Shown here piece by piece: positions 30,739 to 42,381 of a stretch of 64,000 nt of DNA (positions within the stretch are counted from its first letter, which is position 1; each line of letters begins with the position of its first letter). Where the stretch lies: the NCBI GenBank assembly GCA_011947345.1, contig JAAVTG010000565.1, positions 186,001-250,000 on the forward strand, written 5' to 3'. Both the position numbers and the translations under genes were made by a program. Under the pieces are notes generated by a model, which searched no databases, was not told the DNA's origin, and saw nothing but the letters and a program-made list of their open reading frames with translations. The DNA is from Phytophthora quininea (Eukaryota > Oomycota > Peronosporomycetes > Peronosporales > Peronosporaceae).

Positions 30739-31524
30739 TTGGCCGTTCAGCCCGAGATCTCATTCCATTTTGTGCTGGTTGCTGCAATGGCGACCAGGGA
30801 TAGCTCTGCAAGCGAGGACGTTGCGGGGAGCGACAACGCTACGGCTCAGTATGGTCCGACTCAAAGCACACGAGCTGCACGTCGAGTCCATCCATATTTT
30901 ACGCGCCCTACAGCGAGGAGGTCTTTGCAGGAATCCTTGAGCCCCGATGACATCCAGCTCGCCCAGAACTCGCCCCAGTACGCCTCACCAATAGCAAGCA
31001 CGCGTGGCGCCGACCCTACCAGATCTCAGTCAATGCTGCAGTCTCCCGACACACGTCGACCAAACTTGGGGCCAGAGAGGACGCCACCAGCGAGGAGATC
31101 GCCTAGGTTGGCTGAGCTCGGGTCAGCTGGGGCGAGCACCGACACGCCACAGGCAACTTCAACAACAGCTCGGGTTGAGCCGATCTCAGAGGGTAGGTTG
31201 GCCGAAAGGAGGTCGCCTCGACTGGCGCAGCAGCGTGCGCAGGACGGTGGCTGCAGTTCTCTTGGAGGGATTACAACCACCGATGCCAATTTATACCGCT
31301 TAATTGTGAAGCCTATTGTGAAGCAGGCTGTTAGTCAGCGTGATGCAACGGGTGAAGAGCTGGAGATTTATGCTGTTGAGGGTTCCACTTTCAGTGTCCT
31401 CATCAAAAAGCTGTGGGATAAATTTCGTGGGCACATGAAGGGCAGAGCTGTGAAAGTTGACAGTTTCGTACACATGGATCCAATTGCCGATTGTCTTAAC
31501 ATCTTTGTGGTAAATGCGAGCTAA
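30739..31524 (+). CDS. unrecognised Ser/Arg/Pro-rich protein with two RRSPRLA motifs
   Basis: A 261-codon frame; the likely start is ATG at 30787 (MATRDSSASEDVAG), since the first codon of the open frame is 48 bases further upstream. The N-terminal two thirds are low-complexity with RVHPYFTRPTARR and two copies of a basic motif (ARRSPRLAE, ERRSPRLAQ) about 40 residues apart, which could contact DNA or RNA. The last 75 residues look globular (NLYRLIVKPIVKQAVSQRDA). The final about 20 codons overlap, antisense, a transposase-like helix-turn-helix, so the natural C-terminus may have been replaced by transposon sequence. No family was recognised. Confidence 0.4.
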   Translation: MAVQPEISFHFVLVAAMATRDSSASEDVAGSDNATAQYGPTQSTRAARRVHPYFTRPTARRSLQESLSPDDIQLAQNSPQYASPIASTRGADPTRSQSMLQSPDTRRPNLGPERTPPARRSPRLAELGSAGASTDTPQATSTTARVEPISEGRLAERRSPRLAQQRAQDGGCSSLGGITTTDANLYRLIVKPIVKQAVSQRDATGEELEIYAVEGSTFSVLIKKLWDKFRGHMKGRAVKVDSFVHMDPIADCLNIFVVNAS

Positions 31525-31617
31525 CTCCTTCCTTGGGTAGCCCAGATTATAGTAACCATATAAACAGTGTAAGACCGTGTTGGGGTGCGCGTGCTGTGTC
31601 GTCACCGCAGGTTCCAT
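31470..31617 (-). pseudogene. helix-turn-helix fragment of a transposase
   Basis: The minus strand reads NTVLHCLYGYYNLGYPRKEL, then ARIYHKDVKTIGNWIHVYE, a homeodomain-like HTH typical of the N-terminus of mariner/IS630-type transposases. Nothing catalytic follows. Confidence 0.4.
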
Positions 31618-31830
31618 CTTGCTCCGTTGCTACGGCGTCGTATTTTGCTCCCCGAGCCGACTGATAAGGAAAACTCACTAAAGATATCTGCGAGATCTAT
31701 TGCCGCGCGATTCGGCCCAAAGGTCGCGAATAGCCCAGCCTATGGAAATTTGGCTGGAAACGACAATATCTCTTGTGAGTATTTGTTTGCAAATCTACAG
31801 ATGGCTACATTGGGATCTTGAAGAGACGTT

Positions 31831-34800
31831 ATGATCTTGGAGGTGTTGCAGCACGTCTTAGGCGAGTTGTTTGTGGAGGTACCAGAGCAGAACGTGTCGT
31901 TCTACCACGGAGATCTGTTCGGTAGGTTCACAAAAGCATCTAGTTGCTTTGTTTCAATGCTGACAGTAAAGCATCGTGTGCAGAACCCAGTCACTTCAAG
32001 CTGAGCGACGTCTTCTTGAAAACATCCGTGCGTGGCAATGATTTTTCGACCCCAGGAAGCAGCTAATGCTATGTGATTGTTATAGCTCGTGAATGCACTG
32101 CAGCTTCCATTCGAGCTGGCTGCTGGTTACGTGGGCCATGTCAAAGTCGAGGGTCTTCTAGGGGCTGTGGCTGGGTGGCCTCTTGACGTTACCATCAATG
32201 ACATGTGTCTGGTGCTGCGCCCTAAGCAAGTGGACTGGGGAATGAACTTCTCCTACGCTATGCCAAAGAACTTGTCATTGCAATATGGCAAAGCTTCTTA
32301 ACTCCAAAAACAGGAACTACGTCGGTGATGTCCCCTGTGAAATGGATCTCAGTGCGTATACGAATACGAAGAAGTAAGTCTTTGGGAAAAAGCGCTTTGA
32401 CTGAAATGTTCATGTTGTAGAGTCGTATCAAGGCTGCCGGGACCGACATGACGATCCAACTGGAACGGATCCATTTCCGTGTTGAGGAAAGTAAACAAGG
32501 TGTTTTGATTAAAAAAACTAACCTGAATCAGGTCATGGTTGTATGTGGTAACAGAGTGAACACAATGGTACACTCGTGGCTTACGGTCTCTACACTCCGG
32601 TAAGCATCTCTTGTCTTCCTTCCCATTAGAGTCTAACATTTTTTTATAGTTGATTCGATTCGCTCCTCGAGAGCTGGACGAGCAAATTTTACACCGAAGG
32701 CAGCAGCCTGGTGTTGTGTATCCCAAATCATCCGACGGTGTCACGTCCAAGCTGCTCACTCTTGAAAATGCTTCACTTTACGCCGATCTCAATGCGGAGG
32801 CATTCTGGGTCCAGCTGTCGGATGCTGAAGCAGAGGCTGCTGTGACGGATAATGAGTCTCCTCCACTCGATGTACACGATTCCTTGGCCCTTTTTCGAGA
32901 CCACGCAAGGAAACCTTTTACGAGAGATCCCCGTCGAGAGCTGATCTTTGTTCGTGTGGTCTGGATAAAACTTGACTTTGGACGAAAACCTGAAGGGAGT
33001 TGGCCGGTTCTAGCAGCTTTCGACATAGTCACGGAGGAAATTGAACTCAAATTCGATTTTGCTCAGATAGCTGCGATCTTGGCCGAGCTGGAGCACGTGC
33101 TGACTCATTTGAAACGTTCACGGATGCTGCGTTACCGTCCGTCCTGTATCGATCGAGACCGTCAGGAACCACCAACAGTAGAATTATCTACTAATTGTTT
33201 GCTTCCGGTCAGTGAAGATCTCGTCAAACTAACTTTTACTGGCGACAAGCAATGCAAATCCAAGCTGTGGTTTCGTGAGATGTGGTGGTACGCTTTCCGC
33301 TGCGTTCTGGAGCAGCACCAAAACAAAGGAAAGAATGTTGCCAACGAGATGAGGTCGAAGCAGTGGTGGCACCAAAGTGAGAATGGGGGTGACAAGGAGG
33401 CAAAGGAGCTTCAAGAAGAACGACGACAGCGCTATATCCACTTGTACGTACGCAGGATGAGCCCAGCGGCGTTAGAAATTGTGTTGGTGGGGAGAGGGAA
33501 ATATCTACTCGGCCTCAGTCCCTACCAAGCCAACGGCAGTTCATCTTCTCAACTTGGAAAGGGGTATTCGTCTCAACTGTATCAACTACCAGAACTTGAG
33601 CCGCTCACGCTAGAAGAGCAGTGGGAATTCTCCGACTTCATTTTGGCAATGTCGGTATACGAACAGCGTGTGTGTCGTGCTCTAGCCGAAAAGGAACTGC
33701 GACGGGATTTCTCAGCAGCACCTCCTTCACCAGTACGCAAACTTTCATTATCGATGGATTTCTCTGTGACTCCATCGCCCAAAGCTCAATCGCCACGTCA
33801 TACGCGAAGTTATTCAGTAGACAGCACGTCAACGCCGCCAACTTCACTGTCTGCCAGCATCTCCCCAGGTTTTGCCTCTGATCAGCGCCAATTTCTCGCT
33901 CGAGGAGCTACAATTGGGCCAGGAAACATGTTACCAATTCCGGTGGATTCACCACCGTCTTCGCGGCCTCATGCTGCCTCCATCAGTATCTTACCAAGCC
34001 CCACCAAGAGTTCGAGCGCACAAGGAATCGACTCACTGCGTGAATGGGTGAACAGTCAGCGGGACTTGGGTCTTCTGACTGAAGGTTGGCTGGAGAAGCA
34101 GTGCTTTCCTGCCTGGTTGATCAATCCTTCACGTAACATCCCGCTGATCAACTGGCAGATAGGTCCCGTGACAGTTCGCTTCTCGGAAGGTGACTCCGTT
34201 CAGAGCGACTCCAGTCAGCGCAGTGCGTATATCGAGTTGGGCATCGGGAGCTGTCGAGGAGCGATGCTACTCAGTCGAAAGCCTGTTATGCGTTTACTCG
34301 TAGAGCTTCGGGTGGGGCTATTCCACATCACGTTAGTGAGTAGACCACGCTTTGGTGATAATGAAGGCGACTCCAGCGGCACCATCACCGAATACAAATG
34401 GATCTCGGGCGATTATATTCGAACTCCAGAGGACGGATTCTTCTACATCGGGTTGAAGTACTCTGGTCATGAAGTTACAACGAAACCTACCGGACGAGTT
34501 CACTTCGTGGGGTACACTGATGACGAGTGGAGTTTGAAAGGCAGAATCTGCATCGGGCCACTCACGATCGACTGCAACGAGGCAGCAATTCGCAAGATAC
34601 TGGGGCAGAGTCTTGCTTCCGAGATGAATCTTTCAGGTAAGGACGTTCATGTTCGTCATAACGTGAGAGATCCCAGTATAATAATCGCTGTTAACTCCAA
34701 CAGGTGGCGACCTCTTCACGCCAACACACTTCTCCGTGTTTTCTGACACTTATCGCAGTTTTCATCGGCTGATTGCTCTTTTACCAAAAAGGACACGCTT

Positions 34801-35206
34801 GAAAGAAGAACCAGTTGTGAACGGATCCAACACCGCCGCAAAGCCAACTACTAACTCGACAGCAGAGAAGCATCTCCCTAAGCACGCTAAAATGGTGCAG
34901 TTGATGCACGTGTTGCTATTGCGCTCGTCCACAATTGAAGTGGAAGTTGGACCATTGGAGCTCAACGTGTCTGCGTTCACAAGTCACATCGACCAAAGCT
35001 CACAAAAGCTTCCGACTGGGACTGATATGCACGAGTCTCGCGAAGAGATAGACGTGACGATCCCCACGACGAAATACCGACTCCAAAATCGGCCGGCCAT
35101 GAATGAATGCCTCGTGGACATTGCCGGCGCACAGGTGGTGTATCGATCCACCAAGCAAGGCCGTGCAGCTGTAATCCGCCATCTCGCCCAAATCTTCAAG
35201 CTGTAG
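31831..35206 (+). CDS. chorein-domain bridge-like lipid transfer protein
   Basis: Starts MILEVLQHVLGELFVEVPEQ, the helix and strand that open VPS13/BLTP-type chorein domains, followed by FKLSDVFLKTS, LVNALQLPFELAAGYVGHVK and WPLDVTINDMCLVLRPKQ. Introns: 31922-31983 and 32028-32085 (frames join exactly), others near 32270-32420, 32491-32520 and 32590-32650, and 34637-34703. The long exon from about 32650 holds repeating-beta-groove type sequence interrupted by a Ser/Pro-rich disordered loop (about 33715-34030). The protein ends at 35206, about 1,000 residues, much shorter than VPS13. Such proteins form a hydrophobic channel moving phospholipids at membrane contacts. The subfamily (VPS13-like versus SHIP164/BLTP3-like) is not settled. 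Confidence 0.7.
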
Positions 35207-35632
35207 TAACCCCTTCCTCACGTTGAAATGGCCAAATAGATGCCTTGTTTCGCAGTGTCTTTTGTCGGTGAGTGCTGTACTAGCTCATGGCCTCTGTTCT
35301 TTAGCATTTCGGCACCAGCAGCTTTGTTTCGACTAACACGTGGTTTTAGAGGCACGCGTGATAAGCTCCTCCGCAGTAAATCCTCTTCACGCGTTCGATC
35401 TTCTGTATCGAAGCATATGACTGGTGCACTTTTGGAAGCGTGTAGTGTCTGAACATTTGCAAAACACACAGTTGTAGTCTCCTGTTGGTGACCACTATTC
35501 GGAAGCCCATGCTTTTGCTCAAGTCATTCACAGTAATCTGAGTCTTTCTCTTGGAACTTGCGGCATTTATCAGCCGACCGGACGCATTTGGTTGTGTTGG
35601 TCCTGGAGATGTCCTAGGCTGCAGACGGCGTG

Positions 35633-36826
35633 CTAACAAAGGGGACAGAATTTGTTGGTCAACGGGTTTAAGGCGACCATCATGTCATTGGTGGATGTGG
35701 AATTGCCGTTCATTCCACCGCCGGGATGTTTAAACTTCTCTTGGAATTTCCTGTCGTGCAACAGAGGGTCCACTTCAACTCGTTGATAACGTGAGGTACG
35801 ATCCAAGAGTTCCACAAAGCAATCGCCTCCTTCGTCGTCGTCGTCGATAAATCTCGCTGTACACAACAGCAATCCATAACAAACTCAGCACATTTAAGGC
35901 TTTCGGCATTGAGGCTTCTTCATACCTTCAATCTCGACGGGTATTCGACCCGCCTGGACGTTCACTCGATGAACGGGTGAAGACTCTGACAAAGCGTCAG
36001 CAAGTCGTCCGGACATGATCTTCGGTGGCGATGCCTTGCCGTTAGAGAAGATTTCGTTAAGCGTCGATTTGCGGCGAGTTCGTGGCTGACGACTGTGCTG
36101 CTCGACTCGCATCTGCTTTTGATAATATTTCCGGGCAATTCTACTCATGGTGTCATGAAAGAAAATTATATATTCGCCCAGCCGATCCGTTGTCGTCATC
36201 TATTGTTTATCAAGCAAAGCAAGGATCAGCGAAATAGCATAACTAAGGCGCCCTACATACCGTACCAGGTGTGCCAGGATAAAGAGCAGTCGGTAAAACT
36301 CGCTTTTGCCGAGGGGCGGCTCTTTAGGGCTCCATTTGGTCCAGCTTGCTCTCAAGATCATTGACACGGAATTTTTGTGGATCGTTTCGGTCTTGGCCTC
36401 CACCAGTACGAACGCTAAATCGTAGTAGACCGTGCGAAGCTAGATACCAAAACAGCGACAATTACAGTCAGCAAGTATTGTTCAGTGGGATCAGCAAGAT
36501 GAGCGTACAGTATCCTGGTCAATTGCGTGTTTATCACGGGCGTAGAGGTTCCACCACTTGTCGAGGCATCTCTCAATCGACGGTAATTGCACCATGAAGT
36601 TGATATCCAGGACGGTATCGTCTAAAAAGCGCAACAAGTCGTCGACGTTCATCGAGCGAGCAAACGGGCTTTTGACGTACTTCGCATTCGCTTCAAACTC
36701 TGCCTGGGTGATGGCATCTGCGCGCTTGGCATGGATTCGTTTCCAGTCGTCGACAGCACGCAGTGAACTCACAAAGAATGGCATCGTCTCCCTCATTGGG
36801 AACACAAGTTTCTGTAAAATTGCCAT
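35633..36826 (-). CDS. unrecognised four-exon gene
   Basis: Four exons join with matching phases: 36826-36509, 36439-36266, 36199-35926 and 35856-35633, with introns of 66-70 bases. The start has an ideal context (ACCATGG). The product of about 328 residues begins MAILQKLVFPMRETMPFFVS, is largely helical (RSMNVDDLLRFLDDTVLDIN, EFYRLLFILAHL), has a basic stretch (RQPRTRRKS), an acidic DDDDEGGD patch and ends NPLTNKFCPLC. No family was recognised. A reading frame beyond the stop (35346-35639) is partly protein-like, so the C-terminus may extend if a base is missing near 35635. Upstream neighbour on the same strand is the helicase. Confidence 0.6.
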
Positions 36827-37012
36827 GGTAGAGACTTGGTGCTGGATTCCAGAGAAGCAATCCCTTTCTCACGTCGGCACAACCAATTCACAACGTCCGA
36901 TGAGTTCCCGTTGTTCCAGTTTCGTCGATGCAGCTTTCAATTCTGCGTTGGCATCTATTTGCGGGCGGACAAGAGTCGAGAGTTTATTTCCTAGTTTCTA
37001 TCACGGTCAACT

Positions 37013-40000
37013 TCAGAAGCCCGAGCGTCCACCGCCTCTTCCATTAGCAGCACGCTGTCGCGGATCTCGTGGGTTAACGTTTCCATTTCCTCGCCCCGCG
37101 GCAACATTTTGTGGTCGTGGAATTGACGGACCCGGATTGACACCATATCCGCTGGGCGGTTGCATTGGTGGTGCCTGGAATCCTGGCGCAGGGCGAGGAT
37201 AATATCCGGGGGCGGTTGTGGGCGAGTATTAGGCATAGGACCTCTTCCGCCGCTTTGCATTGCCATGTTCATTGGTGGTGGCCGTCCGTACCCTCCAGGC
37301 GGCGCTTGATTCAGGTATTGTGGTGGTGGTGGGAACTGGTTATTCGGTGGTGGCGCATATTGCTGCATCGGCGATCCTCGTCCTCGTCCCCGAATGCTAC
37401 GACCTCCTCGGCCACCTCCGTTGCGTCGATTTCCTCGACCCCTTCATTGCCTCTCCCTCTTCCTCTCCATCCATAGTTTCCCCCTTCGTGTGGTTGGGGT
37501 CCAGCATACGGACCTGGACCAAAAGACTGGTATGGTGATGCCTGCTGAAGCGGTGGTCCTTGATGTTGATGGTGTGCGTTCATTGGCGGTGGTGTTGATG
37601 ATCGACTTCGAGACCCTTCGAGTGGCCGCTCCATTGGTTTCAGCGTCAACAAATTACACTGCGGATTCTCCACGTGGACGATACAATGGTGAGTGTACGC
37701 ATGGTCCAAAAGAGCGGACCATGGCTTTGAAGAACGCAGCGTATTCTCTTTTCCAATCACGTAACATGAAAATCTGGCTCTTGTCAGCGCCACATTCATG
37801 CGGCGAATATCGTTCAGAAAGCCAACGCCAGCCTTCGGGTCGGCTCGCACAGTCGACACTATTACAACATCACACCGTTAGAGCAAAAAGCATTTGGTAA
37901 AAGCATGACTGGAACGTACAAATAATAATGTCCTTCTCACGACCCTGAAAGCCGTCGACGGTGTTAATTTCCACTTCCTGCTCGTACCGCTCGCCCAAAG
38001 CGCGTCGGAATCGGTTCCTCAGCTCCTCCATTTGCTGGCTGTATGGGGTAATCATACCTACCTTCCCGGCAATAGCATCCGGAGGGCACGAATTCTTTAA
38101 AGTGAGATACAGGTTGACGGCTAACTCGGCCTCACCAACGTTCATGCGCGATACCGACTTGGTCGCTTTCTCCCGACTGCTGAGCAGATTCCAAAGACCA
38201 GCGGCATGAAAGCAGGGCCGAGATTATGGTATGGTTTCTTGTAGTCGTCGCCCTTTACATTTTCTCCGTCCTGAAGCTTCCCCTCGTAGAAGTAATTTCT
38301 TGGGAAATCTGAAATCTGCGGGTGACTAACAAACCACAAAAAAACATTGTTAATTTAATTCTCTACTGAGCAATGAAAACACACGAGCTTACCTTCGGTA
38401 TTGTGTTCGCAGCATATGCACAGGATGATCACAGCTTTCTAATCGTTCAAACAAACTTCGTTCATACAGGGACTGGCCGCTCGTGCGTGAGAATACAGTG
38501 GCTGACAGCTGCTGAGGGTCGCCAACAAGCACGCATTGTTTGCTTCCAAATCTAGGATACATGACGCACGTCAAGAATAGTTAGACGTCGTCCACAACAC
38601 CAGACAATCCACATCAAATAACCTACTTCATCGGAATGATTGTGGACAATTCAACAGCTTGTGCAGCTTCATCCACGACAAGGATATCATATCGGTTGCT
38701 TGCATCCAAGGCAGCAACGCCTGCACTGCTCAGGGTAGTAAATACAATATGTGCTGTATCAAGGAATGACACTTCCAGCGACTGCCGTGTCGATGCCGAT
38801 CGTTTACCTCCCATTTCGCTGGCTGCTTTCCGAGCAAACTCATACCGCTGTAATTCCAGTTTAACCTGATTATTTGCATCAAGGGGAAAACACGTCAACA
38901 CGTTGAGAGCAAAAAAACTGCCGAGACTTCTCAATCGTACCTCCGAGAGCTTCTCCAAGCAGCCATTGATCCGTTGGGCGACTTCGACGTATGGTTGATA
39001 TCGGGAGTAGTCTATTGGACCCCAATCCTCCATTCCGTCAGGGGTGATGATGGTGGGAACCGCGGAGATTGAGGCATAATCGTAGGTGACGAGGGGCGAT
39101 GCTGATCATCCGGAAATTCACTTGGTGGAGGGGCGGAGACTGTGGTGGTGGCGGCGGCGGGGGCGGTGACAACGGAGGCGGTGGCGGGGAGGAGACGATG
39201 GGCTCGAGCCATGGGGAGAGCTTATCACATTCCCGTCTTGGGTCTGTCCTGCTGGTACAAATGGCAAGTTTTCAACGCGCTCGTGGGCTTCGATATTCTG
39301 TTCTTGCTTGGTGATCAACGGTTCGTCTTCTTCGGTTGTGTCATCTCCATCGTCTTCGACTTGAATCGGCCCACTGGCTGCGTCTGTCACGTCCCTTTTA
39401 GCCTCCTTTTCAGTACTGCCATTGGATAACCCGCTCTTGTTTTCTTCAACCGGCATAGTTGGGAACGGCTCGTCCTGCTCTTGGATCTTCGCTCTTGTCG
39501 GAATTGCCCCCAATGGGTAGCGGTTCATCCTCTTCTGAGTTACTGCCATCGTCCAAAAATGCGTTCAATGCCTTTCCACTTGCTTCAGCGTTAAAAGTAT
39601 CCGCTTGCTCATCCCACGCAGGAGGTGGGCTCCGAACGATGTCGGGAACGCCTCGTCTTCTTCCTCTTCTTCTCGATTACGATTATCCGCAGGAATGCAA
39701 GTACTAGTGCGTTCTGAAGGTTGGTCCTCACCATCAGAAAACGTTGCTTCAGGCGGGGATGGTGGGGGCGGTGGGGAGTCAGGATATTGCATGGGTGGTG
39801 GCGGTGTTAGCATCGTATCCATTTGGGAGAAAGATGGAGAAGGCAGGTCGAGCGGTGGTGGCGGAGGAGGCGACGCAGGATCAACAGCTGTAATTGCTGC
39901 TGCATTCCGCTGAGCTTGGGCTTGGGCTAACTCCACCAAAGCTGCACTAGGGTCTCGCTCGATCCAGGCAACGATTTGGCGTAATTGCTCTCTCAAAAGC

Positions 40001-42087
40001 AACGAATCGCGCTCCACCTGGATACCGATTCAGCTATTAGTGCAAGGATAATTACAACATTGTTGTGAGTACACTTACCACCATCCACTCTTGTCGTAGA
40101 CGGGCAATGTGACCCTCAAGAACGTCTAAAGGTTGACTGCATATTTGGTCCACCATGTCCTCAAGGCCAACGCTCCGCACATTTGCACTCTGCCAGGTTA
40201 CCACAATGACCTCAGTCACTCACACCATTTCCAGGCCCAATAACTTAGCGGTAACGTACCAGACCCCGTCCAACGCGAACAATTTTAGGGAAATACCGTC
40301 GCCCTTCTCCATCGCAGAACCCCTCCTCAATCACCTTGGCTACGATATTGTCGACTGCTGCATTCGAAGGTGCTGTGACCAAAATGTGCGGCTTTTCATT
40401 GCCGACCTGGGCCCACGCCTTGGCTGTCTCATTGTCTGGGCGACGTGCTACATCCAATACAGCATTGTAGTAGCGATTGTATTCGCGCAGGTGCAACGAG
40501 TTCAACAGTCCCTTCAGCGTAGTTGTCTTACCTGTACCTGGCGGGCCCTTAATCAACGTGAATCCTTCTGAAGTTGCGGCGGCGTGAATCGCTTCCAATT
40601 GCGACTCATTAAACGTCTTATTCAGCCACTGCACGAATTTCAGACCGAGCGTGTCAAGTCGCATCGATCCTTGCTTGTGCTCGCCTGACAATAGCAGAGG
40701 CATCAGCTCGTAATGGCTACAATCACAGAGCGCACGAAATTCGCGCACACTCGTCACGAGATTATTCAGCTTGAACAGATAAAGATCTGCTTCCTTTTCC
40801 AACGCAACCCAACCAGCTCTCAAGATCGTCATCGTTAGACCCTCTTTCGATCCTCTTTGGCTCATCACAATGGCCAGAAAGCCGATCGGAGGTGTATCAT
40901 CGGACGCTTCCTCGCCTTCTTCGAGCTTAATAGACGCCTTCGAGGAGGCTAATCCCTTCCGAATGTACTCTGCATCGGGTGATATCAGTACCAGGTCATT
41001 GACAAATAGATCCGACAGGTTCTCTCGGCCACCACCCCGCTTCATCCCAGGACCTGGCTTCTTCGGGTCGGCTCGAATTTTGCAGCTTGTGGAGATGAAT
41101 GTCGCTCCAAAACCTTTTGCGATGATGGGAACTGCATTTGGGTGGTCCGTCGTCACAGTATTAATTGTCTGTGCTTGCACTTCCTCTAGCGCCAGCGGCT
41201 TCCAAACCGAGAAGTAGTGTTCGTACGAATGAAACTTGCTTGGCACTTTTTCAACCGCAACCGCAACCTCCACCTCGCCTTCCTCGGAGCCATCATTTGC
41301 TGCGCTAAAGGAACGACTGCTTTGTGCTTCTCGTTTCAACGCGTCGAAAATTTCCACTCCATAATTTCGTCAAACAAGCTGTCTAGTGTGTGCTTCGCCC
41401 GCGACGAGTACGAGGTCGACGCCGGTATGTGTTTTCGAGCTTCGCCTGAGGCCACATTCGGTCGCTTCTGTTGCTTCACCGGTCGACGATGAGCGTCGGG
41501 TACTTCATCTTTATCTGGACGTGTTTTGCCCACGCCATTGCGCTTCTGCTCCTTCTTCATCGAAGCAGCTACGCGTTCAACTGCCGCAGGTCTCTTCGCT
41601 GCAACTGGTGTATCCAGCAACTGGATGGTTCGTTTGGGCTTCTTCATTTTCATCTTCCCCTTCGGTCTCGCCTTCTCCTGGTCCGAGTCGTCACTGTCAA
41701 TGACCTTCCTCTTGTGGACTCTCATGGCTCTGGTTCTCTTGGCCATCTCCTCCTCCGAAGAGGCTTCGTCCGAGAACTCTGCGTCTTCATTAGCCCCAGG
41801 CTTCCACTCGTCCTCTGACTCAGAGTCTCCCTACTCGACAATAAAAGAAAAGAGCAAAGCAAAGGGCCAGTCAGCACATCTAGTAGCACAGTCGAGGGCC
41901 TTCTGTGGCCGCTGTTATGGTCTCCTATTGCAGCCTACTGCCCATATTAAGGCGTCTACAGTCTTCGCTAACGCTTAGGACCGACCTGACGTACGCGCTG
42001 GGCGTGCTGCGCGATCATAGCGGACATCCGCTGGCCTCGGCCGCCCGCTGCAGCGCCGATCCGCGTGGAGCGCCGCGTCGGGGCCAT
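37013..42087 (-). CDS. SEN1: Sen1/senataxin-type superfamily 1 RNA/DNA helicase
   Basis: Resolves RNA:DNA hybrids and acts in transcription termination in its family. Exon 1 (42087-41986) starts MAPTRRSTRIGAAAGGRGQR and joins in frame to 41830. Walker A is GPPGTGKTTTLKGLL (near 40520), motif Ia LVTAPSNAAVDNIV, Walker B VVDEAAQAVE (near 38660), motif III LVGDPQQLSATVF, then LRTQYR, GMITPYSQQ, NTVDGFQGREKDIII and NVALTRAR. Between motifs Ia and II lies an unusually long disordered insertion (about 39010-40000, Pro-rich then acidic). The C-terminus is RGG- and Pro-rich and ends GRGGGRSGF at 37013. One-base shifts near 41350, 39600, 38200, 37440 and 37205 interrupt the frame; motifs are all intact, so sequence errors are likely. 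Several introns. Confidence 0.85.
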
Positions 42088-42381
42088 CTGATGCGGTTTT
42101 AGCAAAGGAATAAAGGCGACGGGACGCTTAGTTCAGCCCGCCGTCTCTCGCCACGTATAGACGGCGTACTATGTGCGGGCTGAGGCTGGCTGGAGGCTTG
42201 GAAGGCAGCTGCGCGTGCGGACTCGGAGGCAAATGTGCAAGTGAGCGCACGGTGTGCGTTGGGATGAAAATTGCTGCAATCTTTGTGTAACACTAATGTG
42301 GACAAAAGTATTGAGATGATACATTTTGCTGCTTTGGAGACAAAACGTCGGGTGCCTAGTGCTAGTTGGTGCTTCCTTGCT
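42088..42381. other. intergenic spacer, helicase promoter side
   Basis: Holds the presumed promoter of the minus-strand helicase and the 3' end of the kinase. The inverted repeat CGGCGTACTATG-type sequence was not convincing, and no clear initiator was seen. Confidence 0.4.

Noticed and set aside
35346..35639. Minus ORF after the four-exon gene as a separate gene
   Set aside because: No start codon or motif. It could be a C-terminal extension if a base is missing near 35635, but this cannot be shown here.
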